Positions 27,683 through 37,571 are shown, numbered from the stretch's first letter. The stretch is 64,000 nucleotides of DNA from Marinoscillum sp049115815 (GCA_049115815.1 JAGDZO010000004.1:62001-126000), one strand, 5' to 3'. Numbers and translations: made by a program. The notes: generated from the sequence alone by a model not told the origin.

Positions 27683-28447
27683 ATGAAAAAATTAACGATA
27701 GTCATCTTGCTTGTATTGATAGCCTCGGAGGCCATGTCTTGGGGACAAACAGGCCATAGAGTGGTTGGTCTGATAGCAGAAAAACATTTGACTAAGAAAG
27801 CGAAAAAGACTATCTGCGAAATTCTTCAGAATGAGTCTCTCGCAGAAGTGAGCAATTTTATGGATTTTATAAAATCGGATCCTAGCTATCGTCATATGTC
27901 ACCATGGCATTACACCACCATTCCGGATGGGATGACCTATGAAGAAGCCGGCACATCGGAGAAAGGAGACATCATTGTGACCATTGATCGACTTATTTCA
28001 GAACTAAAGTCAAAAAAATTCAGTGATGAGGATGAAGCGTTCGCTTTGAAATGCTTGGTGCATTTGATAGGTGATATACACCAGCCACTGCATGTAGGTA
28101 ATGGAGATGATAGTGGTGGTAATCAGGTGAAATTGGAGTATTTCTGGAAGTCTTCAAACTTGCACCGTGTATGGGACTTGGGCATGATAGATGGCACCAG
28201 ATACAGCTACACAGAATATACTAATTGGATCAACCACGCTTCGAATAGCCAAGTAGAAAAATGGCAGTCACAAACGACTCTTGACTGGGCCTATGAGTCA
28301 CAGGCAGCTAGAAGTCAAGTTTATGACTTTCCTGAGGACAAAAAGCTGAGTTATAGATATGACTATGACAATCGAGCATTGCTCAACCAGAGATTGCTTC
28401 AAGCAGGAATCAGATTAGCGGGAGTCCTTAACGAAATATATGACTAA
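27683..28447 (+). CDS. Secreted S1/P1-type nuclease
   Basis: The 254-residue protein has a signal peptide whose cleavage after AMS would leave Trp as the first residue. That fits the family, where the N-terminal Trp amino group and carbonyl hold zinc. Further ligand-bearing motifs are WGQTGHRVVGLIAEKHL, SPWHYTTIP, HLIGDIHQPLHVG and the HRVWDLGMID segment. These trinuclear-zinc enzymes cut single-stranded DNA and RNA in the periplasm or outside. Its stop overlaps the convergent TerB-like gene by four bases. Confidence 0.92.
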   Translation: MKKLTIVILLVLIASEAMSWGQTGHRVVGLIAEKHLTKKAKKTICEILQNESLAEVSNFMDFIKSDPSYRHMSPWHYTTIPDGMTYEEAGTSEKGDIIVTIDRLISELKSKKFSDEDEAFALKCLVHLIGDIHQPLHVGNGDDSGGNQVKLEYFWKSSNLHRVWDLGMIDGTRYSYTEYTNWINHASNSQVEKWQSQTTLDWAYESQAARSQVYDFPEDKKLSYRYDYDNRALLNQRLLQAGIRLAGVLNEIYD

Positions 28448-28899
28448 AGAATCGTGAGGCGGAGTTTGTTGGCAGCCTGCTCCAAGTCTACCAATGCCTC
28501 AATAGCCACAACTACTGCGTCTTGCACTTTGAGAATGCGAGCAGCCTCATGAACTTGTTCCTTTTCTTCGTGGGCATATTCGCCATCTGCAGAACTCATT
28601 CTGATGGCATCATAAATCAAAAGTTTGCTAAAACTTGCTAGCGTAGAAGAATTAAAAGTGGCGAAGATATCCTCAAGTTCAGCTTCTTCGAAATCAAAGT
28701 TTTCCCATTCTGCAATCACTTCTTCATCCACCCCCACTTCTTTGGCCATATCAAGGGTTAACCATTCCAATTCTGGATCCGAAACCATTCCGTCAGATCC
28801 GGCAATGGTAAGTAGAGCATACCCATATTCCTTCCACTTATTTTTTGGAACAAGACTGATACCGTAAAAGGTTGGGGAGATGTTAGTCAGATCTGTCAT
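28444..28899 (-). CDS. TerB-like domain protein, 151 aa
   Basis: The protein is helical and acidic with two copies of the DG-type loop typical of the TerB fold: TIAGSDGMVSDPELEWL near residue 31 and RMSSADGEYAHEEKEQV near 98. TerB-like proteins bind metal ions and are associated with stress or membrane surveillance. There are no other ter genes nearby, so a role in tellurite resistance is not supported. The protein has no signal. Confidence 0.75.
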   Translation of the reverse strand: MTDLTNISPTFYGISLVPKNKWKEYGYALLTIAGSDGMVSDPELEWLTLDMAKEVGVDEEVIAEWENFDFEEAELEDIFATFNSSTLASFSKLLIYDAIRMSSADGEYAHEEKEQVHEAARILKVQDAVVVAIEALVDLEQAANKLRLTIL

Positions 28900-29019
28900 A
28901 TAATAGTTTTAACCCTTCAAATTAATCACTAATATTGAAAGAGAAAAAAGAACACCCCTCCCTTTTTCTAGAACAGAAATCGCTTTTTCAATCAAATTTT
29001 TATAAACCGAAGCAAGAAC

Positions 29020-30561
29020 ATGTTTAACGAATCAGATCTTAATCAAATAAAGAATCATCCGCTCGATTTGAATGATGTAAACTATCAGCTGGACAAGTTT
29101 AAAAATGGCTTCCCTCCAACCCCGTTATCTGCACCAGCATTGAACGGAAGTGGACTTTTGGTTCTATCAGACTCTGATGTGGAAAAACACATCGCATTTT
29201 ACCAAAACCATCTGGCTGGATTGGAGATAGTAAAATTCGTACCAGCGTCTGGAGCGGCCACAAGAATGTTCAAATCCCTTTTTGGCTTTATTTCTAGTTA
29301 CAGCGGCTCTGATTCCGATTATGAAAAAATGATTAGTGACCAGAGTGCAGGCTCAGTTTTCAACTTTTTCAAGGAACTAGATCGGTTTGCTTTTTATGAT
29401 GATTTGAGGGAAACCTATAAAAAATTACACGGTGAAGCTCTCGAAGAGGCTCAGGTGAAGAAAGAATATGTCAAAATATTGGAGACTCTCTTGGGAGCTG
29501 ATGGCTTGGACTATGGCAGTTTGCCAAAGGGATTGTTGAAATTTCATAAAGTGGACGGGGTAGCAAGGACTCCAGTAGAAGAACATATGATAGAAGGTTC
29601 GGAGTATGCTCAGGACGCTAATGGAAATGTGAACCTACACTTCACTGTTTCGCCAGAGCATCAACCAAAATTCGAAGCACATGTAGCGGATATCAAATCA
29701 AAGTACGAATCTAAATTCGGTGTGAAGATCTCGGCGACTTACAGTCAGCAAAAACCTTCTACTGATACCATAGCCGTTGATTTAGAAAACGTACCCTTTC
29801 GCAATGAAGATGGCTCATTACTATTTAGGCCAGCTGGCCATGGTGCTCTGTTGGAAAACCTCAATGATATAGACGCTCATATCGTATTCATTAAGAATAT
29901 AGACAATGTGGTGCCAAGCAGATTGCAAGCAGAAACTATCAAATACAAACAAGTGCTTGGTGGACTATTGATCGAATTTCAAAACAAAATAGCCGCTACG
30001 CTAGCCAAACTTGAAAAAGGCGATGGGTTGGATGAAGCGCTGAGTTTGCTTGAAGATAGCTTGGGATTCCAAGCGGGAAACTCGCTGGATGGCAAGTCGG
30101 ATATAGAAAAAATAGATTTTGCTAAAGCCAAACTGAATCGTCCGCTAAGAGTATGTGGCATGGTGAAAAGCGAAGGAGACCCAGGAGGAGGACCATTCTG
30201 GGTAAAGGCAGAAGATGGATCATCGTCTTTGCAGATCGTAGAAAGTGCTCAGATAGATTTTTCTAGTGAAGAGCAAAATGCAGTATTCAACACCGCCACT
30301 CATTTCAATCCTACAGATTTGGCTTGTTTCTTAAAAGACACTTCAGGTGGGAAGTTCGATTTGTTGAAACATAGAGACCCAGACACAGGGTTTATCACTC
30401 AAAAATCTAAAGACGGTAAAGACCTGAAAGCTCAAGAACTGCCAGGCTTATGGAATGGTGCTATGGCTGATTGGAATAGCATATTCGTAGTTGTGCCATT
30501 GATTACTTTCAACCCTGTTAAGTCTGTTAATGACTTGTTGAAAGACGAACACCAAGGTTAA
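29020..30561 (+). CDS. DUF4301 family protein, 513 aa
   Basis: The sequence matches the DUF4301 family known mostly from Bacteroidota: NHPLDLN near the N-terminus, FVPASGAATRMFKSLFGF near residue 77, the RTPVEEHMIEG block near 187, FRPAGHGALLENLND near 270, and PLRVCGMVKSEGDPGGGPFW near 376. The P-loop-free GAATRMFK and glycine-rich segments recall a nucleotidyltransferase-like fold, which is inference. No signal peptide is present. Function is unknown. The gene has its own terminator and appears monocistronic. Confidence 0.85.
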   Translation: MFNESDLNQIKNHPLDLNDVNYQLDKFKNGFPPTPLSAPALNGSGLLVLSDSDVEKHIAFYQNHLAGLEIVKFVPASGAATRMFKSLFGFISSYSGSDSDYEKMISDQSAGSVFNFFKELDRFAFYDDLRETYKKLHGEALEEAQVKKEYVKILETLLGADGLDYGSLPKGLLKFHKVDGVARTPVEEHMIEGSEYAQDANGNVNLHFTVSPEHQPKFEAHVADIKSKYESKFGVKISATYSQQKPSTDTIAVDLENVPFRNEDGSLLFRPAGHGALLENLNDIDAHIVFIKNIDNVVPSRLQAETIKYKQVLGGLLIEFQNKIAATLAKLEKGDGLDEALSLLEDSLGFQAGNSLDGKSDIEKIDFAKAKLNRPLRVCGMVKSEGDPGGGPFWVKAEDGSSSLQIVESAQIDFSSEEQNAVFNTATHFNPTDLACFLKDTSGGKFDLLKHRDPDTGFITQKSKDGKDLKAQELPGLWNGAMADWNSIFVVVPLITFNPVKSVNDLLKDEHQG

Positions 30562-30579
30562 AAGGCCTTGTTGAAATAG

Positions 30580-30615
30580 AAAAGCCTGAATCGTGTGAAC
30601 GATTCAGGCTTTTTT
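30580..30615. terminator. Bidirectional terminator between convergent genes
   Basis: A near-perfect hairpin (AAAGCCTGAATCGT and its complement) with a GTGA loop, A-run on the left and T-run on the right, serves the DUF4301 gene and the convergent metalloprotease gene. Confidence 0.85.
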
Positions 30616-30637
30616 GGTTTCTAGGATTTGTCAGTGC

Positions 30638-33070
30638 TTAATGCATACAATCCATCCCAATCGGACTTCCGTCGGGTGGAGAAAGCGTAGAAGGGATGCT
30701 GAAGTCATCCGGATCTTCTTTGAAGCGATCATAAATGGCTATGCAATGAGCAAGGTGTGCTTTGACCAGAGAATTGGAATTTTTCATTTTCTTAATTCGC
30801 CCAATCAAATTATCTACTTCCATACTAGCAAGTGCTGCTGTGGTTTCCGTACTAGAAGTATTGACCGCTAGGTTAATGAGATGATATAGTACCCGTTTTT
30901 CAACCACCATTTTGATTTCTTTTTCGAGCCCATTACCATAAGCGGCATTCCAAGTATTGGAATAAACGCTTTTCATTAATTCATCCCAGTTAGGTAGGCT
31001 TTCGTCACGCAAGTTTTGCTGAATGACCCGCTCTATTCTCTGAGGATTAAAAACCATTTTTAAAGTCATCTCTGCACTGGTTTCAGCCGCTGCTATCGGG
31101 TCAAAAGTCAATCCAGTATTTGACTTGAAGCTTTCTCTAGTTCTCGGGAATCCAGGAGCTTTTGGAGAGAGCAATTGCAATAGCCCATCTGGGATGGATA
31201 AAAACTCAGGAGAGAGTGTATTACTCAAAGCCATAAGTGCTTGCTTTTGTTCATCTGCCGTGACCAGTTTAGGGTATGGCAAAGCATCACCTTTGGTTTT
31301 ATAAGCGTAACTCACGCCTCCTACCAGTTTGCTTGCTCCTTCTATTTGGTACCGATGAAGAAAATACATGGGCACTAGTACTTCTTCGAGGGAGGAAATA
31401 GGTGCACCTGTTTTGATGGCATTCTCAGAGAAGTTGTTCAAAATCTTATTTCTAATTTCTCCAATTCTATTGAGTTCTTGAGCCGCATTTTCTCCATTAT
31501 CCCAAAGGTGAGCTTGCGGGTGAGCGCTGCCCGAAGGGCGCGCATCGCTATCAGTGATAAATTGCTGGCCTTCACCTATCCATTCAGTGATTATGTTCTG
31601 AAGGTTTTCATTTTCGTTTCCACTGAAATCCGAATACCCGTAGCGAATTGCAAAAGCGTCCCATTCGCCTATTTTATCATCATAGGCTTCACTGAGGTCA
31701 ATATTTCCTTCTTCGTCTAACTGAATATACGGATGAGGATAATCCATCACAGAAGCACGATCATTTACACTTGCGGCGAAGTTGTGATAAAGACCTAGAG
31801 TGTGGCCCACTTCATGAGCAGACAATTGTCTCAATCTTGCAAGCGCCATTTCTAGCATTTCGTCGCTAGGTTCTTTCCCTTCCTCATATGGCTGGAGCAA
31901 TCCCGTAGCGATCAGATAATCCTGACGGATTCTTAAAGACCCCAATGAAACATGGCCTTTAATGATCTCACCAGTCCTAGGGTCTGAGATCCAAGAACCA
32001 TAAGACCACCCTCTTGTTGCTCTGTGCACCCATTGGATCACATTGTAGTTGATATCTAAAGGATTCACAGAGTCTGGTAGTACTTTGACTTGGAATGCAT
32101 CTATGTAACCAGCTTTCTCAAATGCTTGGTTCCACCAACTTGCCCCTTCTATCAATGCAGATTTTACCGGTTCAGGAGCGCCCTTGTCTACATAATAGAT
32201 GATCGGCTCTACTGCCTCACTCATTTCTGCTTCGGGATTTTTCTTTTCTAATCTGTGACGGAATATGAGCTGCTTGACGAGTGGCTCTTCTATTGGCGTG
32301 GCATAATCTTGATAAGACATTGAATAGAATCCGCTTCGCGGATCAAATGCTCTCGGCTCGAAATTATCGTCCGGTAGGCGAACAAATGAATGATGCATCC
32401 TGACAGAAATGGCCTCAGATGTAGGAGCGACTGAGCGAATGTAGCCACCAGTCGGGGTGCCCTTAAAACTGACGATCCCTTCAAATTCAGTATTATCTGA
32501 GAAATTTTTGGTCATTGGTAGGTGTATCATAGATCTTGATGCATCTCTACTGTAGCTTCCTTGTTTGGTGTCTTTCAATTGCTTGGCCACACCGTGAGCA
32601 TCAGAAAGGATGAAGTCAGTGATATCAATCAGCACCTTTCCGTTTTCTTCTTTCTCTACTTTAAATCCCCAAAGGACACTCTTCGCAAAGGCTTCATCCA
32701 CAGATCTTACCTCTTCTTTGTTGTCACTGATAGCTCTATAACCGTAATTCGGCTGAATGAGTAAGACTTTTGGCCCGCTTCTTTCAAATTTCACAATGCG
32801 GTTATCACCAATCTGTCCCCTATCCAACCCAATGTCGTTTGACCCCACTCCTGCGGCCAGATAATTCACATAGAGAAATTCCTCACCAAGATTGGATACC
32901 TCCAAAAGGATTTTGCCAGAGCTCTCATCCCAATAAAAATCATAAAACCCTTCGTACTTTTGATACTTAGCTACTTTGCTAGCGTAATCATCTGAAGAAG
33001 TGGTGGGCGATACAGCTTGGCTACAACTGAGGCAGCAAATAGCCAGAATCAAGATGGAGAGATATTTCAT
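30638..33070 (-). CDS. Zinc-dependent metalloprotease lipoprotein (DUF5117/DUF4953 type)
   Basis: From the ATG at 33070 the product is 810 residues. The lipoprotein signal ends in AICCLSC with Cys about residue 15. The DUF5117-like domain follows (WGFKVEKEENGKVLIDITDF in parts). The protease domain has HEVGHTLGLYHN with the zinc ligands and catalytic Glu starting near residue 418, and then MDYPHPY as the Met-turn. It is therefore an extracellular or outer-membrane-associated peptidase of the reprolysin-like group. The longer frame upstream begins 46 codons earlier, but that part lacks a signal peptide and would overlap the divergent phosphoesterase control region. It is monocistronic. Confidence 0.9.
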   Translation of the reverse strand: MKYLSILILAICCLSCSQAVSPTTSSDDYASKVAKYQKYEGFYDFYWDESSGKILLEVSNLGEEFLYVNYLAAGVGSNDIGLDRGQIGDNRIVKFERSGPKVLLIQPNYGYRAISDNKEEVRSVDEAFAKSVLWGFKVEKEENGKVLIDITDFILSDAHGVAKQLKDTKQGSYSRDASRSMIHLPMTKNFSDNTEFEGIVSFKGTPTGGYIRSVAPTSEAISVRMHHSFVRLPDDNFEPRAFDPRSGFYSMSYQDYATPIEEPLVKQLIFRHRLEKKNPEAEMSEAVEPIIYYVDKGAPEPVKSALIEGASWWNQAFEKAGYIDAFQVKVLPDSVNPLDINYNVIQWVHRATRGWSYGSWISDPRTGEIIKGHVSLGSLRIRQDYLIATGLLQPYEEGKEPSDEMLEMALARLRQLSAHEVGHTLGLYHNFAASVNDRASVMDYPHPYIQLDEEGNIDLSEAYDDKIGEWDAFAIRYGYSDFSGNENENLQNIITEWIGEGQQFITDSDARPSGSAHPQAHLWDNGENAAQELNRIGEIRNKILNNFSENAIKTGAPISSLEEVLVPMYFLHRYQIEGASKLVGGVSYAYKTKGDALPYPKLVTADEQKQALMALSNTLSPEFLSIPDGLLQLLSPKAPGFPRTRESFKSNTGLTFDPIAAAETSAEMTLKMVFNPQRIERVIQQNLRDESLPNWDELMKSVYSNTWNAAYGNGLEKEIKMVVEKRVLYHLINLAVNTSSTETTAALASMEVDNLIGRIKKMKNSNSLVKAHLAHCIAIYDRFKEDPDDFSIPSTLSPPDGSPIGMDCMH

Positions 33071-33093
33071 AGTGACATTAAGATTGTAGTACA

Positions 33094-33645
33094 TTGAATA
33101 AAAATAAGCAACTATACTTTGTGGCATTGATCCCACCTGAACCCATTTATGGGAGGGTGCAGAACCTGAAAGAAGAGGTTTACAAAGATTTCGGATCAAA
33201 AGCAGCACTTCGATCTCCCCCTCATATTACTCTTCACATGCCATTTAGTTTTCGTGAAGATCGAGAAGAAATCCTATATAATGTGATACAAGATCAGATA
33301 AAGGGTCATAAAAGTTTTGGAGTGGAGCATCGGGGGTTTGGTTGCTTTGAGCCGAGGGTCATTTATGTCAATGTAACTAAAACCGAAGCATTGGTTGACT
33401 TGAGGAACAGTATAGTATCTGGTATGAGGAAGAATCTTAATTTGTTGAATGCAGATTACAAAGACTTTGGGTTTCAACCTCATATGACTATCGCATTTCG
33501 AGATTTGAAAAAATCATTGTTCCCATCAGCTTGGGACCAATTTCGTGACAAGACATTCGAGGAATCTTGGGAATGCAGTGATGTAGTCTTGCTGAAGCAT
33601 ACCGGAAAAAACTGGTTGATACATCAGAGGTTCAGTTTGGTATAG
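33094..33645 (+). CDS. 2H phosphoesterase (2'-5' RNA ligase-like)
   Basis: The 183-residue protein has both His-x-Thr motifs of the 2H superfamily: HIT at residues 44-46 (SPPHITLHMPF) and HMT at 130-132 (FQPHMTIAF). Members hydrolyse 2',3'-cyclic phosphates or ligate RNA ends with 2'-5' linkages; LigT-like forms act on tRNA halves. It is divergent from the metalloprotease with a 23-base gap. No signal peptide is present. Physiological substrate is unknown. Confidence 0.88.
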   Translation: MNKNKQLYFVALIPPEPIYGRVQNLKEEVYKDFGSKAALRSPPHITLHMPFSFREDREEILYNVIQDQIKGHKSFGVEHRGFGCFEPRVIYVNVTKTEALVDLRNSIVSGMRKNLNLLNADYKDFGFQPHMTIAFRDLKKSLFPSAWDQFRDKTFEESWECSDVVLLKHTGKNWLIHQRFSLV

Positions 33646-33737
33646 CGAATCCGCAAGGTAGGTTTTGGATTTCTGTTTGATTTTTAGAGGGGTCTATTAC
33701 CTGTCTCAATAAGGCTTTTTCTAATTTCGCCTCTGAT

Positions 33738-34319
33738 ATGACAGAATTTCAGGTGTTTTACGAACTAGGGCTGCATCACATATTAGACAAATATGGATAT
33801 GACCACATCATTTTCGTAATTGCTCTTTGCGCCATATATCAGGCGGAAGATTGGAAAAAGGTACTTGCACTAGTCACTGCGTTTACTTTTGGTCACTCAA
33901 TTACTTTGGCACTATCCGTCTTTTCTATAGCCCAGTTGGATCCAGAGTTGGTTGAATTCCTTATTCCAATGACTGTTTTTCTTACGACTATTTCCAACCT
34001 GTTTACCAAGACAGAATATCAAAGGGTAAGTATCAGGAGCTATGTTTTGGCTACAGGTTTCGGGTTGATTCATGGGTTAGGTTATGCCAATTATCTCAAA
34101 AGTTTGCTCGGTCAAGATCAGAGCATTCTCACCCAACTTTTTGCCTTCAATTTGGGTTTAGAAGTAGGGCAAATCATCATTGTGGCTTGTGTGCTAGTAG
34201 CGGGAGCTTTATTTGTAGGGTTGTTTGGTGTAAGCCGTAGAGATTGGAAATTGGTTATTTCTTCTGCAATAATGGGGATATCAATCGTATTGTTACTTGA
34301 GTCAAACTATTTGGCATAA
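33738..34319 (+). CDS. HupE/UreJ-type membrane protein
   Basis: The 193-residue protein has five to six membrane helices and the family motifs: GLHHILDKYGYDHIIFVIAL at residues 11-30 and FTFGHSITLALS near 49-60. HupE/UreJ proteins are nickel or cobalt permease-like transporters. No urease or hydrogenase genes are in the window, so the transported metal is not known. It is on the plus strand with the two secreted proteins that follow, but gaps of 70 bases make an operon uncertain. Confidence 0.85.
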   Translation: MTEFQVFYELGLHHILDKYGYDHIIFVIALCAIYQAEDWKKVLALVTAFTFGHSITLALSVFSIAQLDPELVEFLIPMTVFLTTISNLFTKTEYQRVSIRSYVLATGFGLIHGLGYANYLKSLLGQDQSILTQLFAFNLGLEVGQIIIVACVLVAGALFVGLFGVSRRDWKLVISSAIMGISIVLLLESNYLA

Positions 34320-34389
34320 AAATGAACTACATTTTCGTTTGGGAAAAATGGAGTTGTCTGAAACCAAACTTCAGTAAAATAGAGATAAG

Positions 34390-35196
34390 ATGAATAAAGC
34401 AACGATAATAATCGCCAGCATGATTTTGCTAGTAGGCTGTAAGTCTTCCGACAAATCGAGCGTAAAAGAAGAAACCGGAGAACCAACCAACGTAGTAGAA
34501 TATAACAACCCTCCAGCAGAAGGCTTCAATTACCAAAACTCCACGCCTCATGCCATTGTCATGGCAGACCAGATCATGAACGCCATGGGTGGAAGAAAAA
34601 AATGGGATGAAACCAATGTACTCTACTGGAATTTCTTTGGAGTGCGAACTCTTCTATGGGACAAAAAGAACAACAGGGTACGTATTGATTGGCCTAATAA
34701 GGATTTGATCATTGCTTTGAATATGGATGATATGACCGGAAAGGTCTGGAGATCAGGGGAGGAAATGGTGAGCCAAGACTCGATCAACAAATATCTCAAG
34801 CAAGGAAAAAATATTTGGATCAATGATTCTTATTGGCTGGTGATGCCTTTCAAATTAAAGGATACAGGAGTTTCGCTAACCTATGTGGGCGAAATACCAA
34901 CACTGACCGGGGTGAGAGCGGATGTACTTAGGCTCAACTTTGAGGATGTGGGCAACACTCCCCAAAACGCCTATGAAATATGGGTAGATATAGAGACGAG
35001 GCTCATAGAGCAGTGGGCCTACTATAAAGATGCGACTCAAGAGGAACCAAACTTTGTAAGACCTTGGACCAACTATCAAGACTATGATGGTTTGCTTTTG
35101 GCTAGTGAAAGAGGAGATAGAGATATTACCGATATCAAAGTCATGATAAAAGCACCAAAGGACGCATTCGAAACAAGTGAACCTATCAAGTTTTAA
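34390..35196 (+). CDS. Lipoprotein, 268 aa, LolA-like fold suspected
   Basis: The signal is a lipobox (ASMILLVGCK, Cys at 16). After a proline/glutamate-rich linker the mature part contains an alternating beta structure with conserved-looking patches: MADQIMNAMGGRKKWDE near 57, WDKKNNRVRIDW and VRADVLRLNF. This resembles the start of LolA/outer-membrane lipoprotein sorting folds (helix-GG-then-beta sheet), and the next gene has the same pattern, which suggests a duplicated pair. Function is unknown. Confidence 0.72.
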   Translation: MNKATIIIASMILLVGCKSSDKSSVKEETGEPTNVVEYNNPPAEGFNYQNSTPHAIVMADQIMNAMGGRKKWDETNVLYWNFFGVRTLLWDKKNNRVRIDWPNKDLIIALNMDDMTGKVWRSGEEMVSQDSINKYLKQGKNIWINDSYWLVMPFKLKDTGVSLTYVGEIPTLTGVRADVLRLNFEDVGNTPQNAYEIWVDIETRLIEQWAYYKDATQEEPNFVRPWTNYQDYDGLLLASERGDRDITDIKVMIKAPKDAFETSEPIKF

Positions 35197-35229
35197 GGTA
35201 TTGGCTTAATTTTTGGATTACGAGGAGCC

Positions 35230-35928
35230 ATGAAAAATTTGATCATCTGCTTAGGTCTATTCTTTTCTTTCTCAGCTTGGAGCCAAGATTCAAGCGAGAT
35301 ATTGAAAAAGCACTTTGAAGATTATGGACAGCAGGATTGGAACGAAGTTCGTACCCTGACGATAGATGGATTTCTGAAGGATTCTCATTTTGGCAGATGG
35401 CCAATGCAGCTGATTCGCAAAGGTCCCGAGAAAGTTAAGATCGTTGGTAAGTATCAGGGAAAGCAATATGCGGAGGCATTCGATGGACAAGATGCATGGA
35501 TTAAGGCACCCTGGAAAGGTAGATACGAAGTAGAACGTATGAACGCTGAGGAGGAATTGATCATACGAAACAGTTTCTCATTTGGTAGCCCACTATATTC
35601 GATCAAGGAGCACCTAAAGTTTAAGGGTTTGATGGACAAAGAAGGCACATTATACTTTGCTTATATGATGGATGAGGGGAGTTACCAACATACCTTTTTC
35701 ATCGGCAGAGATGATTATCGCCTGTATTATGAAGAGATCACTACCAAATTTGGGACGCCTATCACCATCCTAAAAGTGGTGGAAAAATACAAGAACTACG
35801 GAACGATGCTTGTTCCTACGGCAGTCATCTTTGAAGGGGATGAGCTAGACAAAGAGTTGACGTTTGATGAAGTATATATAGGCATGGGTGTGAAAGATTA
35901 CATATTCACCATGCCAAAGGGTCAATAA
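35230..35928 (+). CDS. Secreted LolA-like protein, 232 aa
   Basis: A Sec signal peptide (MKNLIICLGLFFSFSAWSQ) is cleaved after the Ala-Trp-Ser region. The mature protein begins with a helix (ILKKHFEDYGQQDWNEVRTLTIDG) and continues in strands (RKGPEKVKIVGKYQGKQYAEAFDGQDAWI in parts). The whole pattern (helix followed by a TLTIDGF strand and a FDGQDAWI strand) is that of LolA-type lipoprotein carriers, but no dedicated motif is seen. It follows the 268-aa lipoprotein gene by 33 bases and is probably co-transcribed. Confidence 0.68.
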   Translation: MKNLIICLGLFFSFSAWSQDSSEILKKHFEDYGQQDWNEVRTLTIDGFLKDSHFGRWPMQLIRKGPEKVKIVGKYQGKQYAEAFDGQDAWIKAPWKGRYEVERMNAEEELIIRNSFSFGSPLYSIKEHLKFKGLMDKEGTLYFAYMMDEGSYQHTFFIGRDDYRLYYEEITTKFGTPITILKVVEKYKNYGTMLVPTAVIFEGDELDKELTFDEVYIGMGVKDYIFTMPKGQ

Positions 35929-35997
35929 GGCGACACCCGGTACATTCATCAAAACTTTTGATCTCCGAATACATTTACTTAGTTAAAACTAGAAACT

Positions 35998-36279
35998 ATG
36001 AAAGCTATTTGGAATGGACAGGTGATTGCGGAAAGTGACAATACCGTGGTGGTAGAAGGAAATCACTATTTTCCTGCTACCGATATCAAAAAGGAATATT
36101 ACAAAGAGAGCGAACTCCACTCAGTATGCCCGTGGAAGGGAACAGCGAGCTACTATTCTCTGGAAGTAGACGGTAAGGAAAACAAGGATGCCGCGTGGTA
36201 TTACCCTGAGACAAGCGCCTTAGCCAAAAATATTAAGGGATACGTCGCATTTTGGAAAGGGGTAGAAGTAAAGGAATAA
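35998..36279 (+). CDS. DUF427 domain protein, 93 aa
   Basis: This short soluble protein is a complete DUF427 domain: MKAIWNGQVIAESDNTVVVEGNHYFP at the N-terminus in family form, the SVCPWKGTASYYSLEVDG centre with the conserved Cys-Pro-Trp-Lys-Gly, and the AAWYYPETSALAKNIKGYVAFW end. Function of the family is unknown, although it is widespread in bacteria and fungi. It ends four bases from the convergent LiaF-like gene. Confidence 0.88.
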   Translation: MKAIWNGQVIAESDNTVVVEGNHYFPATDIKKEYYKESELHSVCPWKGTASYYSLEVDGKENKDAAWYYPETSALAKNIKGYVAFWKGVEVKE

Positions 36280-36282
36280 CCC

Positions 36283-36936
36283 TTACTTCACACTTTTTAA
36301 ATCTCCACCTCCCAGTATAGTGGTGCCTTTGATGTATACCAATGGCCCATTATTGTTCGGTGGAGTCAACCTTTTGTCTTCAAAACCACCCAAAATAGAG
36401 GTGGTTTTTACATTTACGTTCCAGTCGTCAGGTACGATGATATCACATCCACCGAAGAGGGTGAATATTTCTATCACAGCTCCATTTTCCGGAGTAGTTC
36501 CTCTTAAGTCAATGTCCGACCCACCAAATATGTTGGTAGACCTGCCGCCTTTTAGGTTTTGGCTCGTGAATTTTTTTGAGCTTCCGCCAAACACATTCAT
36601 TTCATCGAAATAATCTTCATCGATCACGTTGGTCCCTCCAAAGTTTTTTCTCATGATCAAAGAGATACCGATGATGACTAAGATCAAAGGCCAGAAGTCT
36701 CTCATGTCAATATCGATGTATTCATTGACTGTGAAAAACACCCAGAGAATAAGGAAGATAGCCGTGCCTCGAGCATTTCCAGACAATAGATTGATTAAGG
36801 CAATCAGCAGGAATATGTTGATCCAACTAAAGACATAATCTGGAATCTCAGGAATGATATCTAGGTTATTGAGAAGTAAAACGCCACCTATAAGGACGAG
36901 GAAAATACCGAGTAAAGCTCTTCTTTGTGATTTCAT
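36283..36936 (-). CDS. LiaI/LiaF-like membrane protein, 217 aa
   Basis: An N-terminal four-helix membrane part (DUF5668-like, about residues 8-95, GIFLVLIGGVLLLNNL in front) is followed by a short linker and a right-handed beta-helix-like C-terminal domain. In that domain FGG recurs: MNVFGGSSKKF, STNIFGGSDIDLRG, FTLFGGCDIIVPDDWNV and TSILGGFEDK. This is the LiaF_C / cell-wall-active antibiotic response fold, thought to sense envelope stress. No LiaRS two-component system is adjacent. Confidence 0.85.
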   Translation of the reverse strand: MKSQRRALLGIFLVLIGGVLLLNNLDIIPEIPDYVFSWINIFLLIALINLLSGNARGTAIFLILWVFFTVNEYIDIDMRDFWPLILVIIGISLIMRKNFGGTNVIDEDYFDEMNVFGGSSKKFTSQNLKGGRSTNIFGGSDIDLRGTTPENGAVIEIFTLFGGCDIIVPDDWNVNVKTTSILGGFEDKRLTPPNNNGPLVYIKGTTILGGGDLKSVK

Positions 36937-37172
36937 AAATACAGATACGTTGATTGGCTCAAAGAAGTCTATAATTTATCCGGAAAAAAACTATCAACCG
37001 ATGGATTGTTGTTGTTTCATGATGAATTGTGCAAAAAGAACGAAAGGTTACAGCTACTAACAGATCAAGAATTTGCTAGTGACAATGTCAAGTTGCCAGA
37101 ACATAAGGTCATAATGGCACAGTAGAGGCCTGCCGTTTTGAAATGGTATGGACATTGCAAGCAAGGATCAAT

Positions 37173-37571
37173 ATGAGAAACGCGATGAAAGCAGAAGATA
37201 GAGTACTCATCAAAAATCTTGCTCACACGGCTGAGCTAGTCAACACCATCAATGGTGGTATGACTGAGCCTATCGTCAATATTGAAAAACTTGAAACCGA
37301 ATGGTTACTCAGCATCAGAGTGCCGGGAATCAATCCTGATTCATTGAAAATCGAAATCAAAGATTTTGAGCTTTTCCTCTTCAACATGATTTTGGAATCA
37401 AATACTTCTGACCATGAACTACCCCACATGCTTGCCGCAGTTCAGCTGAATGGTGGTGTAGATGTAGATGGTATTATGGCTGAGTACGAAGATGGTGAGT
37501 TGCTGATTCGACTTCCGCTAGATGAGAATACTAGCGGCTATGAAAGGGATGTGGAGATTTTTAGAAAATAG
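37173..37571 (+). CDS. Hsp20/alpha-crystallin-like small heat-shock protein
   Basis: The C-terminal 90 residues read like an Hsp20 domain: EPIVNIEKLETEWLLSIRVPG, an IEIKDFELFLFN strand and the characteristic MAEYEDGELLIRLPLDE segment, which corresponds to the conserved A-x-x-x-x-G-L region. Key Gly is replaced by Glu-Leu order variation, so it is a divergent member. Start is uncertain: the frame opens at 37143, but the ATG at 37173 is closer to the domain. Small heat-shock proteins hold unfolding proteins as oligomers. Binding to another family fold cannot be excluded. Confidence 0.6.
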   Translation: MRNAMKAEDRVLIKNLAHTAELVNTINGGMTEPIVNIEKLETEWLLSIRVPGINPDSLKIEIKDFELFLFNMILESNTSDHELPHMLAAVQLNGGVDVDGIMAEYEDGELLIRLPLDENTSGYERDVEIFRK